From Achromobacter spanius (GTDB lineage Bacteria > Pseudomonadota > Gammaproteobacteria > Burkholderiales > Burkholderiaceae_B): a stretch of 64,000 nucleotides of DNA. The stretch lies in NCBI RefSeq assembly GCF_002812705.1, contig NZ_CP025030.1, positions 3,286,001 through 3,350,000 of the forward strand. Direction: 5' to 3'. The position numbers and the translations under genes are program-made. Of the stretch, positions 9,928-19,838 are shown one piece after another; positions within the stretch are counted from its first letter, which is position 1; the number at the start of each line of letters is the position of its first letter. The notes beneath the pieces were generated by a model. It did not search any database. It was not told the DNA's origin and saw nothing but the letters and a program-made list of their open reading frames with translations.

Positions 9928-10114
9928 CCAGGAGGTCGAGGTGTTCCGAGAGGCGCGCGCGTTGCTGCTTGCGCTGTGAAAGCTTTTGCTGTGCCTGAAT
10001 AGGCAGGTCCGTCATGCGCAAGGTGCCATTGGCGATCAAGGCGTCGATCAGGTCTTCCAGAACGCGGACAAAGTCCGCGTCCAATTGCGAAAATTCGTTG
10101 CCCTGGGGCGTCAT
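9902..10114 (-). CDS. 70-aa hypothetical protein within the type I secretion operon
   Basis: A 70-residue acidic-ended soluble protein (MTPQGNEFSQ... ending LDLLDDDDGQVI). The middle (FVRVLEDLIDALIANGTL) looks helical and the rest is polar. No signal peptide or membrane segment is seen. The ATG at 10114 has a strong AAGGAGG a few bases upstream. It begins 25 bp after the tolC-like stop and its end overlaps the ABC exporter start, so it is almost certainly a translated member of the operon. No function is recognised; an accessory role in export or assembly of the adhesin is a guess from position only. Confidence 0.75.
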   Translation of the reverse strand: MTPQGNEFSQLDADFVRVLEDLIDALIANGTLRMTDLPIQAQQKLSQRKQQRARLSEHLDLLDDDDGQVI

Positions 10115-10139
10115 ATGGCCTCCTTGCGTCCTGCCGCCA

Positions 10140-11657
10140 TTACGGCTTGGCGTTGGATACGTTCAGCGGCACGAGCGTGGGCGGCAACGTGCCTTCGTTG
10201 TATTGAACGCGCACCGGAGCCAGGCGGGCAGAGTCGGGAACCGTCGAATTGCAAAGCTTGATCACTTCGTCGGTCACCTCCAGCTTGCCGTTTTCCTCGG
10301 GCATCTCGTTGCGCGCGGGTTGCAGCGTCAGGGCAGGCAGCAGCGTGTGCGACAGCGCCAGCCAGCGATACTGCGCAAGCTTGAGGTCATATAAGCCGTT
10401 GGTCAATGCGCGGCGTGACTCAAACAGCTCGTTTTCGGTGTCCAGCAAATCCAGCAGCGAACGCTGGCCAATCTGGAACTGTTGGCGATACGCATCACGC
10501 ACCTTGGTGGTGGCCACTTCGTGGTCGCGCAGGAAGGGCAGCTTCTGGCTCAGGCTGGTGATGTTGTTCCAGGCCACGGCCAAGTCTTGCTGCACGTTGC
10601 GGCAGGTGTAGTCGCGGATGTCGCGCGCTGCGTAGGACTGCGCAGCCGTCTGGCGCACGCGGGCCGAATCGGCGCCGCCGCGGTACAGGTTGTAGCTCAT
10701 CACCACCTGCACGCTGGAACTTTGGATGTCGCGGTTTTCGGGCGTGGGGTCATTCTGGTCACGACCCGAGGACGCCACGAATTCAAACTTGGGCGAAAAA
10801 GCGCCCTTGGACGAGGCGACGCCCGCTTGCGCGGCTTGCAGCCCGGCCTGCTTGGACAGGAAGCTGGGGTTGCGGCGCAGCGACTCGTTGAAGTCACTCG
10901 GCTTGACGGGCAGCTTGCCGGCGACGTCGGGCGGCGGTTGCATGGCTTCAGGCGGGAAGGCGCCGGTCACGCGCTGGAAGCGCTGTTGCACGTCCAGCAA
11001 ATTCGCGGTCTCGGTCATCAGGTTTGTCTGAGCCAGGGACAAGCGACCACCCGCCTGTTCAAGGTCGACCCGGCGGCCAACGCCCGATTCCGTACGTTCG
11101 CCGATTTGCTTCAGCGTTTCTTCGTGCAGCGAATAATTCTGGCGCGCCAGCAGTTCCATGTCGCGGTAGCGCTGCAGGTCGATATAGGCCTGGACCGCCG
11201 CAAAGGCCGTGCTGTCGCTGGTGGCCAGCACATCGTAGAAGCGCGCAAGCTTGTCGAAACCGGCTTGCTTGACGTCGTTGCTGGTACGGAAGCCGTCGAA
11301 AATCAATTGGCGCAGTTCAACGTTGTAGCCGGGACGGCTCCAGCGCTGCGAGCCGACGTCGGGCACGTTGCTGCGATATTCGCGCCCCACGTAGCCCAGC
11401 GCGTTGATCTGCGGGAAGAACGCAGCACGGGCAACCGACTGGCCTTCCAAAGACGCTTGAAAGTCGTGGTACTTCGCCTGGATTTCCGGATTGCTGAGCA
11501 GGGTCTGCTCCACAATCTGGTTCAGCGTCACTGCGGGGGTGCCGGCAGAGGACGCCGCGGCGGGGGGAGCTGCAGGCGCGGAAGTTTGGGCAAATGCAGC
11601 GGGAACAAAAGCCAGGGCAAGAATCGTAGTCGTGCGTTTGAGCAAAAACGAAGCCAT
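10140..11657 (-). CDS. TolC-family outer membrane efflux/secretion factor
   Basis: Outer-membrane exit duct for the adhesin exporter; 505 residues, close to E. coli TolC. A signal peptide is visible (about residues 1-23, ending AAFAQ). The rest shows the duplicated TolC alternation of beta segments and long helices with typical sequences such as LRQLIFDGFRTSNDV, YIDLQRYRDMELLARQN and GQRSLLDLLDTENELFESRRAL. First gene of the minus-strand operon tolC-like / 70-aa / ABC / HlyD / LuxR / adhesin. Its promoter should lie in the AT-rich region upstream, shared divergently with leuC. Confidence 0.94.
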   Translation of the reverse strand: MASFLLKRTTTILALAFVPAAFAQTSAPAAPPAAASSAGTPAVTLNQIVEQTLLSNPEIQAKYHDFQASLEGQSVARAAFFPQINALGYVGREYRSNVPDVGSQRWSRPGYNVELRQLIFDGFRTSNDVKQAGFDKLARFYDVLATSDSTAFAAVQAYIDLQRYRDMELLARQNYSLHEETLKQIGERTESGVGRRVDLEQAGGRLSLAQTNLMTETANLLDVQQRFQRVTGAFPPEAMQPPPDVAGKLPVKPSDFNESLRRNPSFLSKQAGLQAAQAGVASSKGAFSPKFEFVASSGRDQNDPTPENRDIQSSSVQVVMSYNLYRGGADSARVRQTAAQSYAARDIRDYTCRNVQQDLAVAWNNITSLSQKLPFLRDHEVATTKVRDAYRQQFQIGQRSLLDLLDTENELFESRRALTNGLYDLKLAQYRWLALSHTLLPALTLQPARNEMPEENGKLEVTDEVIKLCNSTVPDSARLAPVRVQYNEGTLPPTLVPLNVSNAKP

Positions 11658-12021
11658 AGTGATTATTCGCGGGTCAGGTTGGAATGAATGGCCGCCATGT
11701 TGTATGTAAATGTCATAGTCGACTAGTCAAGATTTGTTAAGTCTTGGTATTTAACAAACGGCGGTCCATAACTTATCGTCGCGCAACATCACCTAATTTG
11801 ACTGAATTTGCACGAACTACGCAGGTTTATTTTGCTATCGCTTTTATTAATACGGTTTATTACGCATTATGTCGAAAGCTATGTGTCCTGAGTGAAACGG
11901 GATTATATCGACTTGATAATTGTGTATCTATTTTATTTACATCTATTGTGTGGTTGATTAACTTCATTCACCCACCAAAGCGTGAGACTGCGCGGGCTGA
12001 AGGGAGGCGTACCGGCGCATC
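11658..12021. promoter_or_regulatory. AT-rich divergent intergenic region (type I secretion operon / leuCDB)
   Basis: The gene-free stretch between the tolC-like and leuC genes is far richer in A and T than its surroundings, especially 11720-11965 with runs such as TTTATTTACATC. It must carry the promoter of the secretion operon (minus) and that of leuCDB (plus). No operator could be assigned. Open frames crossing it have no coding character. Confidence 0.5.
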
Positions 12022-12063
12022 ATGGTAGTAGTGGTACTAGTATGTATCGTGCGCTTGTACTAG
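12022..12063 (+). CDS. Possible branched-chain leader peptide upstream of leuC
   Basis: A 13-codon ORF reads MVVVVLVCIVRLY and then TAG. Nine of twelve residues after Met are Val, Leu or Ile. It ends 109 bp before leuC, where leader peptides for leucine or isoleucine-valine operons occur in other proteobacteria. A purine-rich AGGGAGG at 12001-12007 is rather far upstream (14 nt). No canonical terminator hairpin with a T-run follows, so attenuation is only a possibility and the codon bias could partly reflect a local GTA/CTAG repeat. Confidence 0.35.
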   Translation: MVVVVLVCIVRLY

Positions 12064-12172
12064 GTTTGGAGCGTGGGCATAATTCATTCATGCCGCAGTG
12101 GCCGGCGCGGGAGCGATTTGCTTTTCAACCGCGTGAGGCTCAAGCCGGATTGTCTATTTGCAGAGCGCATCC

Positions 12173-13576
12173 ATGGCCCAAACCCTTTACGACAAACTCT
12201 GGGACGCCCACATCGTCCACCAGGAATCAGACGGCACCTGTCTGCTCTATATCGATCGCCACCTGGTGCATGAAGTCACCAGCCCCCAGGCGTTCGAAGG
12301 CCTGGCCATCGCCGGGCGCAAGCCGTGGCGCACGGGCGCCAATCTGGCGGTAGCGGACCACAACGTGCCGACGCTGAATCGCGCCCAAGGTATTGACGAC
12401 CCCATCTCGCGCCTGCAAGTGGATACGCTGGACGCGAACTGCGAAAAGTACGGCATCACCGAATTCCGCATGAATGACCTGCGTCAGGGCATCGTGCATG
12501 TGATCGGACCCGAGCAAGGTGCAACGCTGCCTGGCATGACGGTCGTCTGTGGCGATTCGCATACCAGCACGCACGGCGCGCTGGGCGCCTTGGCGTTCGG
12601 CATCGGCACGTCCGAGGTCGAGCACGTGCTGGCGACCCAGACGCTGCTGATGAAGAAAGCCAAGAGCATGCTGATCAAGGTCGATGGCGACTTGCCGTTC
12701 GGCTGTACGGCCAAGGACGTGGTCCTGCACATCATCGGCATCATCGGTACGGCGGGCGGCACGGGCCACGCCATCGAGTTTGCCGGCAGCACGATCCGCG
12801 CGCTGTCGGTGGAAGGGCGCATGACGGTGTGCAACATGGCCATCGAAGCCGGCGCCCGTTCGGGCATGGTCGCGGTGGACGACAAGACCGTCGACTACTT
12901 CCGTGGCCGCCCGTTCGCGCCCACGGGCGTGGTGTGGGACCAGGCCGTCAAGTACTGGCGCACCCTGCACACCGATGACGGCGCCAAGTTCGACACGGTA
13001 GTGGAAGTGAACGCGCGCGATATCAAGCCGCAGGTCACCTGGGGCACCTCGCCTGAAATGGTGCTGCCGGTGGATTCCCGTGTGCCGGACCCCGACCGCG
13101 AAAAAGACGACGTGCGCCGCAGCGGCATGGAGCGCGCCCTGCAATACATGGGCTTGAAGCCCAACACGCCCTTGACCGACATTCGCGTCGACCGCGTGTT
13201 CATTGGTTCGTGCACCAACTCGCGCATTGAAGACCTGCGCGCGGCGGCTGCCGTGGCGCGCGGCAAGCGTGTGGCGTCCAACGTGCGCCAGGCGATGGTT
13301 GTGCCGGGTTCCGGCCTGGTCAAGCAACAGGCCGAACGCGAAGGCCTGGACAAGATCTTCATCGAAGCCGGTTTTGAATGGCGCGAACCGGGCTGCTCGA
13401 TGTGCCTGGCCATGAACGCCGACCGCCTTGAGCCCGGCGAACGCTGTGCCTCCACGTCGAACCGTAACTTCGAAGGCCGGCAAGGCCAGGGTGGGCGTAC
13501 CCACCTGGTCAGCCCCGCCATGGCAGCCGCCGCCGCCGTGGCCGGCCATTTCGTCGACGTCCGCACGTTCCGTTAA
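12173..13576 (+). CDS. leuC: 3-isopropylmalate dehydratase large subunit
   Basis: Catalyses isomerisation of 2-isopropylmalate to 3-isopropylmalate in leucine synthesis, as a heterodimer with LeuD. The 467-residue protein starts with [13 protein letters not shown], the typical LeuC N-terminus, so the ATG at 12173 is preferred to one 15 bp earlier. Iron-sulfur ligands are seen in GSCTNSR and the CSMC pair near the C-terminus; [11 protein letters not shown] and GTGHAIE are also conserved. It is followed after 26 bp by leuD and then leuB. Confidence 0.98.
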   Translation: MAQTLYDKLWDAHIVHQESDGTCLLYIDRHLVHEVTSPQAFEGLAIAGRKPWRTGANLAVADHNVPTLNRAQGIDDPISRLQVDTLDANCEKYGITEFRMNDLRQGIVHVIGPEQGATLPGMTVVCGDSHTSTHGALGALAFGIGTSEVEHVLATQTLLMKKAKSMLIKVDGDLPFGCTAKDVVLHIIGIIGTAGGTGHAIEFAGSTIRALSVEGRMTVCNMAIEAGARSGMVAVDDKTVDYFRGRPFAPTGVVWDQAVKYWRTLHTDDGAKFDTVVEVNARDIKPQVTWGTSPEMVLPVDSRVPDPDREKDDVRRSGMERALQYMGLKPNTPLTDIRVDRVFIGSCTNSRIEDLRAAAAVARGKRVASNVRQAMVVPGSGLVKQQAEREGLDKIFIEAGFEWREPGCSMCLAMNADRLEPGERCASTSNRNFEGRQGQGGRTHLVSPAMAAAAAVAGHFVDVRTFR

Positions 13577-13602
13577 GCGATCACGCACCGAGTACCGACA
13601 TC

Positions 13603-14253
13603 ATGCAAGCATTTACCACTCACGAAGGCCTGGTGGCTCCGCTCGACCGTGAAAACGTCGACACGGACCTCATCATCCCGAAGCAGTTCCTCAAGTCGAT
13701 CCAGCGCACCGGTTTCGGCCCCAATCTGTTTGACGAGCTGCGTTACCTTGACCACGGCGAACCCGGCATGGACAACAGCAAGCGTCCGCTGAACCCGGAC
13801 TTCGTGCTGAACCAGCCGCGCTACCAAGGCGCATCGATCCTGTTGGCGCGCAAGAATTTCGGCTGCGGTTCCAGCCGCGAGCACGCGCCCTGGGCGCTGA
13901 CGCAGTTCGGCTTTCGCGCCATCATCGCGCCGTCGTATGCCGACATCTTCTTCAACAACAGCTTCAAGAACGGCTTGCTGCCGATCGTGCTGTCCGAATT
14001 GGAAGTGGCCCGCCTGTTCGACGAAGTCAAAGCCTTCCCGAACTACAAGCTGCAAATCGACCTGGACCGCCAGGTGGTGATTGCCGCGGACGGCCGCGCC
14101 ATGGGCTTCGACATCGAACCTTTCCGCAAATACTGTTTGCTGAACGGCTTTGACGACATCGGCCTGACGCTGCGCCATTCCGACAAGATCCGCGCCTTCG
14201 AGGCCGAACGCCTGGCCCGCCACCCGTGGCTGGAAAGCCGTCCCATCGCCTGA
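13603..14253 (+). CDS. leuD: 3-isopropylmalate dehydratase small subunit
   Basis: Small subunit of isopropylmalate isomerase, which completes the LeuC active site. It has 216 residues, the family's usual size for the proteobacterial type. Diagnostic sequences are the N-terminal [13 protein letters not shown] and the [13 protein letters not shown] loop that contacts substrate. It lies 26 bp after leuC and 29 bp before leuB, consistent with a leuCDB operon. Confidence 0.98.
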   Translation: MQAFTTHEGLVAPLDRENVDTDLIIPKQFLKSIQRTGFGPNLFDELRYLDHGEPGMDNSKRPLNPDFVLNQPRYQGASILLARKNFGCGSSREHAPWALTQFGFRAIIAPSYADIFFNNSFKNGLLPIVLSELEVARLFDEVKAFPNYKLQIDLDRQVVIAADGRAMGFDIEPFRKYCLLNGFDDIGLTLRHSDKIRAFEAERLARHPWLESRPIA

Positions 14254-14282
14254 ACCCATACTGATCACAGGATCGCATTTAA

Positions 14283-15359
14283 ATGACCCACAACATCGCA
14301 GTCTTGCCGGGTGACGGCATTGGACCGGAAATCGTCGAGCAGGCCGTGCGCGTGCTCAAGGCGCTGGACGTTTCCATCGACATCAAACAAGCCCCCGTGG
14401 GCGGCGCCGCGTTCGACCAGTTCGAACACCCGCTGCCGCCGGCCACGCTGAACCTCGCCAAGGAATCGGATGCCGTGCTGTTTGGCGCCGTGGGCGACTG
14501 GAAGTACGACAGCCTGCCGCGCGAATTCCGCCCGGAGCAAGCCATTTTGGGCCTGCGCAAGGCGCTGGGCCTGTTCGCCAACCTGCGTCCCGCCATCTTG
14601 TACCCCGAGCTGGCCAGCGCCTCGTCGCTGAAGCCCGAGATCGTGTCCGGCCTGGATATCCTGATCATCCGCGAACTGACCGGCGACATCTATTTCGGCA
14701 CGCCGCGCGGCGTTCGTTCGTCGCCCGATGGCGTGTTCGCGGGCGAACGCGAAGGCTACGACACCATGCGCTACGCCGAATCCGAAGTGCGCCGCATTGC
14801 GCGCATCGGCTTCGAATCGGCCCAGAAGCGCAACAAGAAGCTGTGCAGCGTGGACAAGGCCAACGTGCTGGAAACCTCGCAATTCTGGCGCGACATCGTC
14901 ATTGAAGTGGCGCGCGAGTACCCGGACGTCGAGCTGTCGCACATGTATGTCGACAACGCCGCGATGCAGTTGGTGCGCAACCCGCGCCAGTTTGACGTGA
15001 TCGTCACCGGCAACCTGTTCGGCGACATCCTGTCGGACGAAGCGGCCATGCTCACGGGTTCGATCGGCATGCTGCCGTCGGCATCGCTGAACGCGGGCGG
15101 CCAGGGCTTGTACGAGCCCAGCCACGGTTCGGCACCGGACATCGCGGGCCAGGGCATCGCCAACCCCTTGGCGACGATCTTGTCGGCGGCCATGTTGTTG
15201 CGTTATTCGCTGAATCTGGCTCCGCAGGCCGACCGCATTGAAGCCGCCGTGCGCCGCGTGCTGGCCGACGGCCTGCGCACCGCCGACATCTTCGAGCCGG
15301 GCACGACGAAAGTCAGCACGGCAGGCATGGGCGACGCAGTACTGAAAGCCCTGGCCTGA
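14283..15359 (+). CDS. leuB: 3-isopropylmalate dehydrogenase
   Basis: NAD-dependent oxidative decarboxylation of 3-isopropylmalate in leucine biosynthesis; 358 residues. Visible family features are the N-terminal [12 protein letters not shown], the substrate region [13 protein letters not shown], and the metal/NAD region [26 protein letters not shown] shown here by its first part, with [14 protein letters not shown] after it. Last gene of leuCDB, followed by an intrinsic terminator. Confidence 0.98.
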   Translation: MTHNIAVLPGDGIGPEIVEQAVRVLKALDVSIDIKQAPVGGAAFDQFEHPLPPATLNLAKESDAVLFGAVGDWKYDSLPREFRPEQAILGLRKALGLFANLRPAILYPELASASSLKPEIVSGLDILIIRELTGDIYFGTPRGVRSSPDGVFAGEREGYDTMRYAESEVRRIARIGFESAQKRNKKLCSVDKANVLETSQFWRDIVIEVAREYPDVELSHMYVDNAAMQLVRNPRQFDVIVTGNLFGDILSDEAAMLTGSIGMLPSASLNAGGQGLYEPSHGSAPDIAGQGIANPLATILSAAMLLRYSLNLAPQADRIEAAVRRVLADGLRTADIFEPGTTKVSTAGMGDAVLKALA

Positions 15360-15406
15360 ATGCCGGGCAGGGGGTAGCGCCCTTGCGGCGCGAGCCCCGT
15401 TTCTTG

Positions 15407-15435
15407 AAGGGCCGCCTGCGTAGCGGCCCTTTTTT
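15407..15435 (+). terminator. Intrinsic terminator after leuB
   Basis: GGGCCGC (15409-15415) pairs with GCGGCCC (15423-15429), extended by two A-T pairs, with a 7-nt loop and a run of six T. It lies 48 bp after leuB and separates it from asd. Confidence 0.85.
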
Positions 15436-15593
15436 CGGCCCTGTTGCGACGGCGCCGCGAAAGGGGTTTTCAAGGCTTTCGACCCCCATTATTTCTAGCT
15501 GCACCGCAACATCCCTCCGTGCATTCTGATAAATTGTTGAATTGCACGCCTTTTTCACCTGGACCTTGTCTCCACCTTTATAGAGCGATTGAA

Positions 15594-16724
15594 ATGAATC
15601 AAGCAGTAGGCCTTATCGGCTGGCGCGGAATGGTCGGCTCGGTGCTCATGCAGCGCATGCGCGACGAGAACGACTTCGCACTGATCGAACCGGTGTTCTT
15701 TTCCACCAGCAATGCTGGCGGCGCCGCGCCCACGTGGGCCGAAGGCGCGGGCCCCTTGCAAAATGCCTACGACATTGACGCTCTGAAAAAACTGCCGATC
15801 ATTCTGACGGCGCAAGGCGGCGATTACACGTCCGAGGTCTACCCGAAGCTGCGCGGCGCGGGCTGGAACGGCATCTGGATCGATGCGGCCAGCACCCTGC
15901 GCATGGCTGATGACGCCATCATCGTGCTGGACCCGGTCAACCGCCCTGTCATCGACGCAGCGCTCAAGCGCGGCGTGCGCAACTTCATCGGCGGCAACTG
16001 CACCGTCAGCTGCATGCTGATGGGCCTGGCCGGCTTGTTCAACAACGACCTGGTTGAATGGATGAGCTCCATGACGTATCAGGCCGCTTCCGGCGGTGGC
16101 GCGCAGCACATGCGTGAACTGTTGACCCAGTTCGGTGAGATCAACCAGGCCGTCAAGCCCTTGCTGGACGACCCCGCGTCGGCCATTTTGGCGATCGACC
16201 GTGGCGTGCTGGCCAAGCAGAAAGATGCCGCGCTGCCCCACGAACACTTCGGCGTGCCGCTGGGCGGCAACCTGATTCCCTGGATCGACAAGGATCTGGG
16301 CGACGGGATGTCGAAGGAAGAGTGGAAGGCCGAAGTCGAAACCAACAAGATCCTGGGCCGTGGCGCTGCTTTCGGTACGCCCGCCACCCCGATCGACGGT
16401 TTGTGCGTGCGTATCGGCGCAATGCGCTGCCACAGCCAGGCGCTGACCATCAAGCTCAAGCGCGATGTGCCGCTAGATGAAATCGAAGCGTTGATCGCGC
16501 AGGGCACGCAGTGGGCCAAGGTGGTGCCGAACACCAAGGAAGCCACCGTTTCCGCGCTGACCCCGGTGGCTGTCACCGGCACGCTGGACATTCCGGTTGG
16601 CCGTCTGCGCAAGCTGTCGATGGGCTCGCAGTACCTGGGCGCTTTCACGGTGGGCGACCAACTGCTGTGGGGCGCCGCCGAGCCGTTGCGCCGCATGTTG
16701 CGCATCGCGCTGGCCGAAGCCTGA
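15594..16724 (+). CDS. asd: Aspartate-semialdehyde dehydrogenase
   Basis: NADPH-dependent reduction of aspartyl phosphate, the branch enzyme for lysine, diaminopimelate, threonine and methionine. The product has 376 residues starting [18 protein letters not shown], the gamma/betaproteobacterial Asd N-terminus, so the ATG at 15594 is used although the frame is open from 15444. The active-site cysteine is in [13 protein letters not shown], followed by [14 protein letters not shown] separate transcription unit after the leuB terminator. Confidence 0.98.
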   Translation: MNQAVGLIGWRGMVGSVLMQRMRDENDFALIEPVFFSTSNAGGAAPTWAEGAGPLQNAYDIDALKKLPIILTAQGGDYTSEVYPKLRGAGWNGIWIDAASTLRMADDAIIVLDPVNRPVIDAALKRGVRNFIGGNCTVSCMLMGLAGLFNNDLVEWMSSMTYQAASGGGAQHMRELLTQFGEINQAVKPLLDDPASAILAIDRGVLAKQKDAALPHEHFGVPLGGNLIPWIDKDLGDGMSKEEWKAEVETNKILGRGAAFGTPATPIDGLCVRIGAMRCHSQALTIKLKRDVPLDEIEALIAQGTQWAKVVPNTKEATVSALTPVAVTGTLDIPVGRLRKLSMGSQYLGAFTVGDQLLWGAAEPLRRMLRIALAEA

Positions 16725-16777
16725 TCTCCCGTTGCGGGCGCCTGGCAAAGGCGCCTGCTTGGTCGTCAAGACAAGCA

Positions 16778-16800
16778 GGGGCACCTTCGGGTGCCCTTGA
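16778..16800 (+). terminator. UUCG-loop hairpin after asd
   Basis: GGGCACC (16779-16785) and GGTGCCC (16790-16796) form a stem closed by a TTCG tetraloop, 55 bp after asd. The T-tail is short (TT), so termination may be partial. A GGCGCC pair around 16738-16756 forms a second, smaller hairpin just upstream. Confidence 0.55.
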
Positions 16801-16984
16801 CGTTTGCGCAATCGTAGGAAGGGTGTGGCGGATGTGCTCGAGAGCCAACGCCTACGCGCCTTTCAGGTTTGTGAAATGGGCATCATCCATTACACTTTTC
16901 CCGTGAATTGAGGCCTGTTCCCGCCTATCTGCCGCGAGACCAGTGCTAGCCCGTAATTCGACTACAAGAACGGAATTCCAGCTT

Positions 16985-18958
16985 ATGACCCAGCGTTCGC
17001 GCCATGTGAAGCATGCCCGCCGTTTGAAAGCCCTTCAATGGGCAATCGCTTTGGCGATAGGGTCGAGCATGTGCAGTTCGGCGCTGGCCATGCGGGTCGG
17101 GCATTCCCGCGTGGTGTCGGTGCCGGGCGCGCCGTTGCAGGCGGTCGTGGGGTTGCAGGAACTGACGCCTGATGAAGTGTCGTCGCTGAAGGTGTCTGTG
17201 GCTGACGAAGCTGCGTGGCAGCGCGCCGGCCTGAAGCCGCCGGTGCCGCTGGCCAGCATGGTGGTCCGCGTTGAAGACGGCATGGATGGCACGCGCAAGA
17301 ATCTTCGCGTCCGGGGTACGCAGCCTCCGGCAAGCGGCGCGGTTGACCTGTTGTTGGACATCAGTTCCAGTTCGGGGCAGCGCCAGGTACAGGTCAGCAT
17401 TCTGGTGCCGCTGCGCGGCACCGGCGCCGATGTGACGCCGGCAGCGGTGGGCGGCACGGCGCGCGCATCGGCTGCCAGCGTGAATGTAAAGCGTGGTGAT
17501 CACCTGTTTGCCATCGCACAACGCAACAAGGTGCCGAACGCCTCGGTTTATCAGATGTTGGTGGCGTTGTGGCGCGCCAATCCCGAAGCGTTCATTCAGA
17601 ACAATATGAACCTGGTCCGCGCCGGCCAGACCTTGAAGATTCCGGATGCGGCAACGGTCAGGGCGATTGACCCGGCCGAAGCGCTCCGCATCTTCAATGA
17701 ACATGCCGAGGCGTTTGCCCGGTATCGCGGCCGAATAGGCGCCGCCGCCAGCGCCAACCCCTCAGTGGTAAAAGGGCAGGACGCGGCGTCGGGTACGGTG
17801 GCGCAACCGGGCGATACCGGCGTGGCCAGCGCCGCGCCGCCACAAGACCGGGTGCGCCTGTCCACAGGGCTGGCAGCGGACAGTCCCGCCGCGCAAGCCG
17901 ATGCGCAGGCGGACGCCAGAACGTCGAATGAACGCGCGATGAAGGATGTCGAAGGGCGCGTGAATCAGCTGCAAAGCAATGTCGACGAATTGAACAAAGC
18001 CGTGGCGCAGCAGGGTGCCCCGGGAACGGGCGGCACGGGGGCTGCGGTTACGCCGGGGGCACCCGGTGCACCGGGCACACCGAGCGCAGCGGACACACCG
18101 GGCGCAGCGGGCACATCGGGTGCAGCAGGCACACCGGGCGCAGCGGGCACATCGGGCGCAGCAGGCACTCCGGGCGCAGCGGGCACTCCGGGTGCGGCTG
18201 GCACATCGGGCGCGGCAGGCACATCGGGCGCAGCGGGCACACCGGGCGCGGCAGGCACATCGGGCGCAGCGGGCACACCGGGCGCAGCAGGCACTCCGGG
18301 CGCAGCAGGCACATCGGGTGCGGCAGGCACATCGGGTGCAGCGGGCACATCGGGCGTAACTGGAACATCGGGTGCAGCAGGTGCACCGGGTGCAGCAAGC
18401 ACATCGGGCGCAGCAGGCACGTCGGGCGCAGCAGGCACATCGGGCACAGCAGGCACATCGGGCACAGCAGGCACATCGGGCACAGCAGGCACATCGGGCA
18501 CAGCAGGCACCTCGGGTGCGGCAAGTACACCGGGTGCAACAGGCACACCGGGTGCAACAGGCACACCAGGTGTAGCAGGCACCCCTGGCGTATCAGGTCC
18601 CTCCAGCGCGGCAGGCACACCCAGCGCGGCTGGCACGCCCGGCGCTTCCACCACCGACAACGCGACAGGCGGCGCTTCCGCCAACACGACCAAGGACGCA
18701 ACGACAAGCATGCCCAGTTGGCTGGCCGACAACCTTCTCGTCATCGTCACCGCCTTGCTGGCGCTGATCGCATTCGTCATTGCATGGTTGCTGCGCCGAG
18801 CCGGCGCGCGCCGCGATGACGACGACGAGGACACTTACGCTTATAACGAGCCGGCGCTGGACACGGCAGCGCTGAACCGCAAGCTCGATACGATCAATCT
18901 CGACCTGGATGAACCGCCCACGGACGAACCGCGCCGAGTCAGCGGTCCTCGGGTTTGA
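16985..18958 (+). CDS. fimV: FimV-family peptidoglycan-binding protein with collagen-like segment
   Basis: Inner-membrane FimV/HubP-type protein, usually involved in type IV pilus assembly and polar organisation. The 657-residue product has a signal sequence (about 1-36), a FimV N-terminal domain, a LysM-type domain at about 160-218 ([17 protein letters not shown]), a coiled-coil patch near 315-340, a low-complexity Gly-X-Y region at about 348-555, one membrane helix near 580-602, and a short acidic tail with [16 protein letters not shown], which resembles the FimV C-terminus. It is shorter than Pseudomonas FimV and most of the cytoplasmic TPR part is absent. The start is the ATG at 16985. 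Next to truA, as in many beta- and gammaproteobacteria. Confidence 0.88.
   Translation: MTQRSRHVKHARRLKALQWAIALAIGSSMCSSALAMRVGHSRVVSVPGAPLQAVVGLQELTPDEVSSLKVSVADEAAWQRAGLKPPVPLASMVVRVEDGMDGTRKNLRVRGTQPPASGAVDLLLDISSSSGQRQVQVSILVPLRGTGADVTPAAVGGTARASAASVNVKRGDHLFAIAQRNKVPNASVYQMLVALWRANPEAFIQNNMNLVRAGQTLKIPDAATVRAIDPAEALRIFNEHAEAFARYRGRIGAAASANPSVVKGQDAASGTVAQPGDTGVASAAPPQDRVRLSTGLAADSPAAQADAQADARTSNERAMKDVEGRVNQLQSNVDELNKAVAQQGAPGTGGTGAAVTPGAPGAPGTPSAADTPGAAGTSGAAGTPGAAGTSGAAGTPGAAGTPGAAGTSGAAGTSGAAGTPGAAGTSGAAGTPGAAGTPGAAGTSGAAGTSGAAGTSGVTGTSGAAGAPGAASTSGAAGTSGAAGTSGTAGTSGTAGTSGTAGTSGTAGTSGAASTPGATGTPGATGTPGVAGTPGVSGPSSAAGTPSAAGTPGASTTDNATGGASANTTKDATTSMPSWLADNLLVIVTALLALIAFVIAWLLRRAGARRDDDDEDTYAYNEPALDTAALNRKLDTINLDLDEPPTDEPRRVSGPRV
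18040..18650 (+). repeat. 18-bp tandem repeats coding collagen-like Gly-X-Y in fimV
   Basis: DNA of roughly 600 bp made of 18-bp units of the type GGCACATCGGGCGCAGCA, giving GTSGAA and GTPGAA hexapeptides so that Gly falls at every third residue. Sub-blocks such as four GTSGTA units near 18430-18510 are nearly identical to each other. Copy number is likely to vary between strains by slippage. Confidence 0.9.
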
Positions 18959-18961
18959 ACG

Positions 18962-19771
18962 ATGTCTAGAGTTGCATTGGGGCTGGCGTATGACGGCTCC
19001 GCTTGGCAGGGTTGGCAGACACAGCCGCATCGGCAAACGGTGCAGGACACACTGGAGTCTGCCTTGGCAAGATTCTGTGGTGTGAAGCAAGCCGTGCCCA
19101 CCATATGCGCCGGCCGCACCGATACCGGCGTACATGGCGCCATGCAGGTGGTCCATCTGGACACCGCGTTGGATCGGCGCATGGAATCCTGGGTGCGCGG
19201 CGTGAATGCTTTTCTACCGCCCAGCGTGTCTGTGCAATGGGCGCAAGAAGTGCCGGATGAATTTCATGCGCGATTCTCCGCGCGTGCCCGCACCTATGTG
19301 TACCTGTTGTGGCGTGGCCGCGTGCGGCCGGCCCTGTGGGCAGGGCGTGCGGGCTGGTGTTTTCAACCGCTGGACGTGGACGCCATGCGCGCCGCGGCGC
19401 AGGCCTTGGTGGGCGAACACGACTTTTCAAGCTTTCGTTCTTCGCAATGCCAAGCCAAGCATCCGGTGCGGCATATGCACCGTCTTGAGATCGCGGAGCG
19501 CGGGCCGTTTCTGGTCTTCACGTTGAAGGCCAATGCGTTTTTGCATCACATGGTGCGCAACATCATGGGCGCGCTGCTGCAGGTGGGGCAGGGCAGGGAA
19601 TCGGTAGAGTGGATGGCGCAGTTGCTGTCCTGGCGCGATCGCACGCAAGGCGCGCCCACCTTTTCGCCGGACGGCCTGTACTTGTCCGCCATTGAATACC
19701 CGGCGGAGTTCGGCTTGGAAGAACTGGATGGCGGCGCGCTGTTGTTGTCGCCATTCACGCAATCGTATTGA
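18962..19771 (+). CDS. truA: tRNA pseudouridine(38-40) synthase
   Basis: Modifies uridines 38-40 in the anticodon arm of tRNAs. The 269-residue protein begins [17 protein letters not shown] and holds the catalytic aspartate in [26 protein letters not shown] and [11 protein letters not shown] are also typical. It starts 3 bp after the fimV stop, implying co-transcription. Confidence 0.98.
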   Translation: MSRVALGLAYDGSAWQGWQTQPHRQTVQDTLESALARFCGVKQAVPTICAGRTDTGVHGAMQVVHLDTALDRRMESWVRGVNAFLPPSVSVQWAQEVPDEFHARFSARARTYVYLLWRGRVRPALWAGRAGWCFQPLDVDAMRAAAQALVGEHDFSSFRSSQCQAKHPVRHMHRLEIAERGPFLVFTLKANAFLHHMVRNIMGALLQVGQGRESVEWMAQLLSWRDRTQGAPTFSPDGLYLSAIEYPAEFGLEELDGGALLLSPFTQSY

Positions 19772-19838
19772 ACAGACGTTGTGAAAAGACGTTGTCGCGG
19801 ACGACGCCTTAATCGCGCTTATCAGGGGGGATTTCGCC

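Noticed and set aside
8470..9979. Long plus-strand open frames opposite the ABC exporter and TolC-like genes
   Set aside because: They are high-GC shadows of well-supported minus-strand genes.
11744..12028. A 94-codon plus-strand ORF in the AT-rich region before leuC
   Set aside because: No ribosome site, no motif and atypical composition; overlaps the likely promoters.
18040..18650. Possible CRISPR array
   Set aside because: The repeats are contiguous 18-bp coding units without unique spacers, inside an open reading frame.
17965..18834. Minus-strand open frame of repeated Val/Pro/Ala opposite fimV
   Set aside because: A mirror of the 18-bp repeats in fimV; no independent coding evidence.
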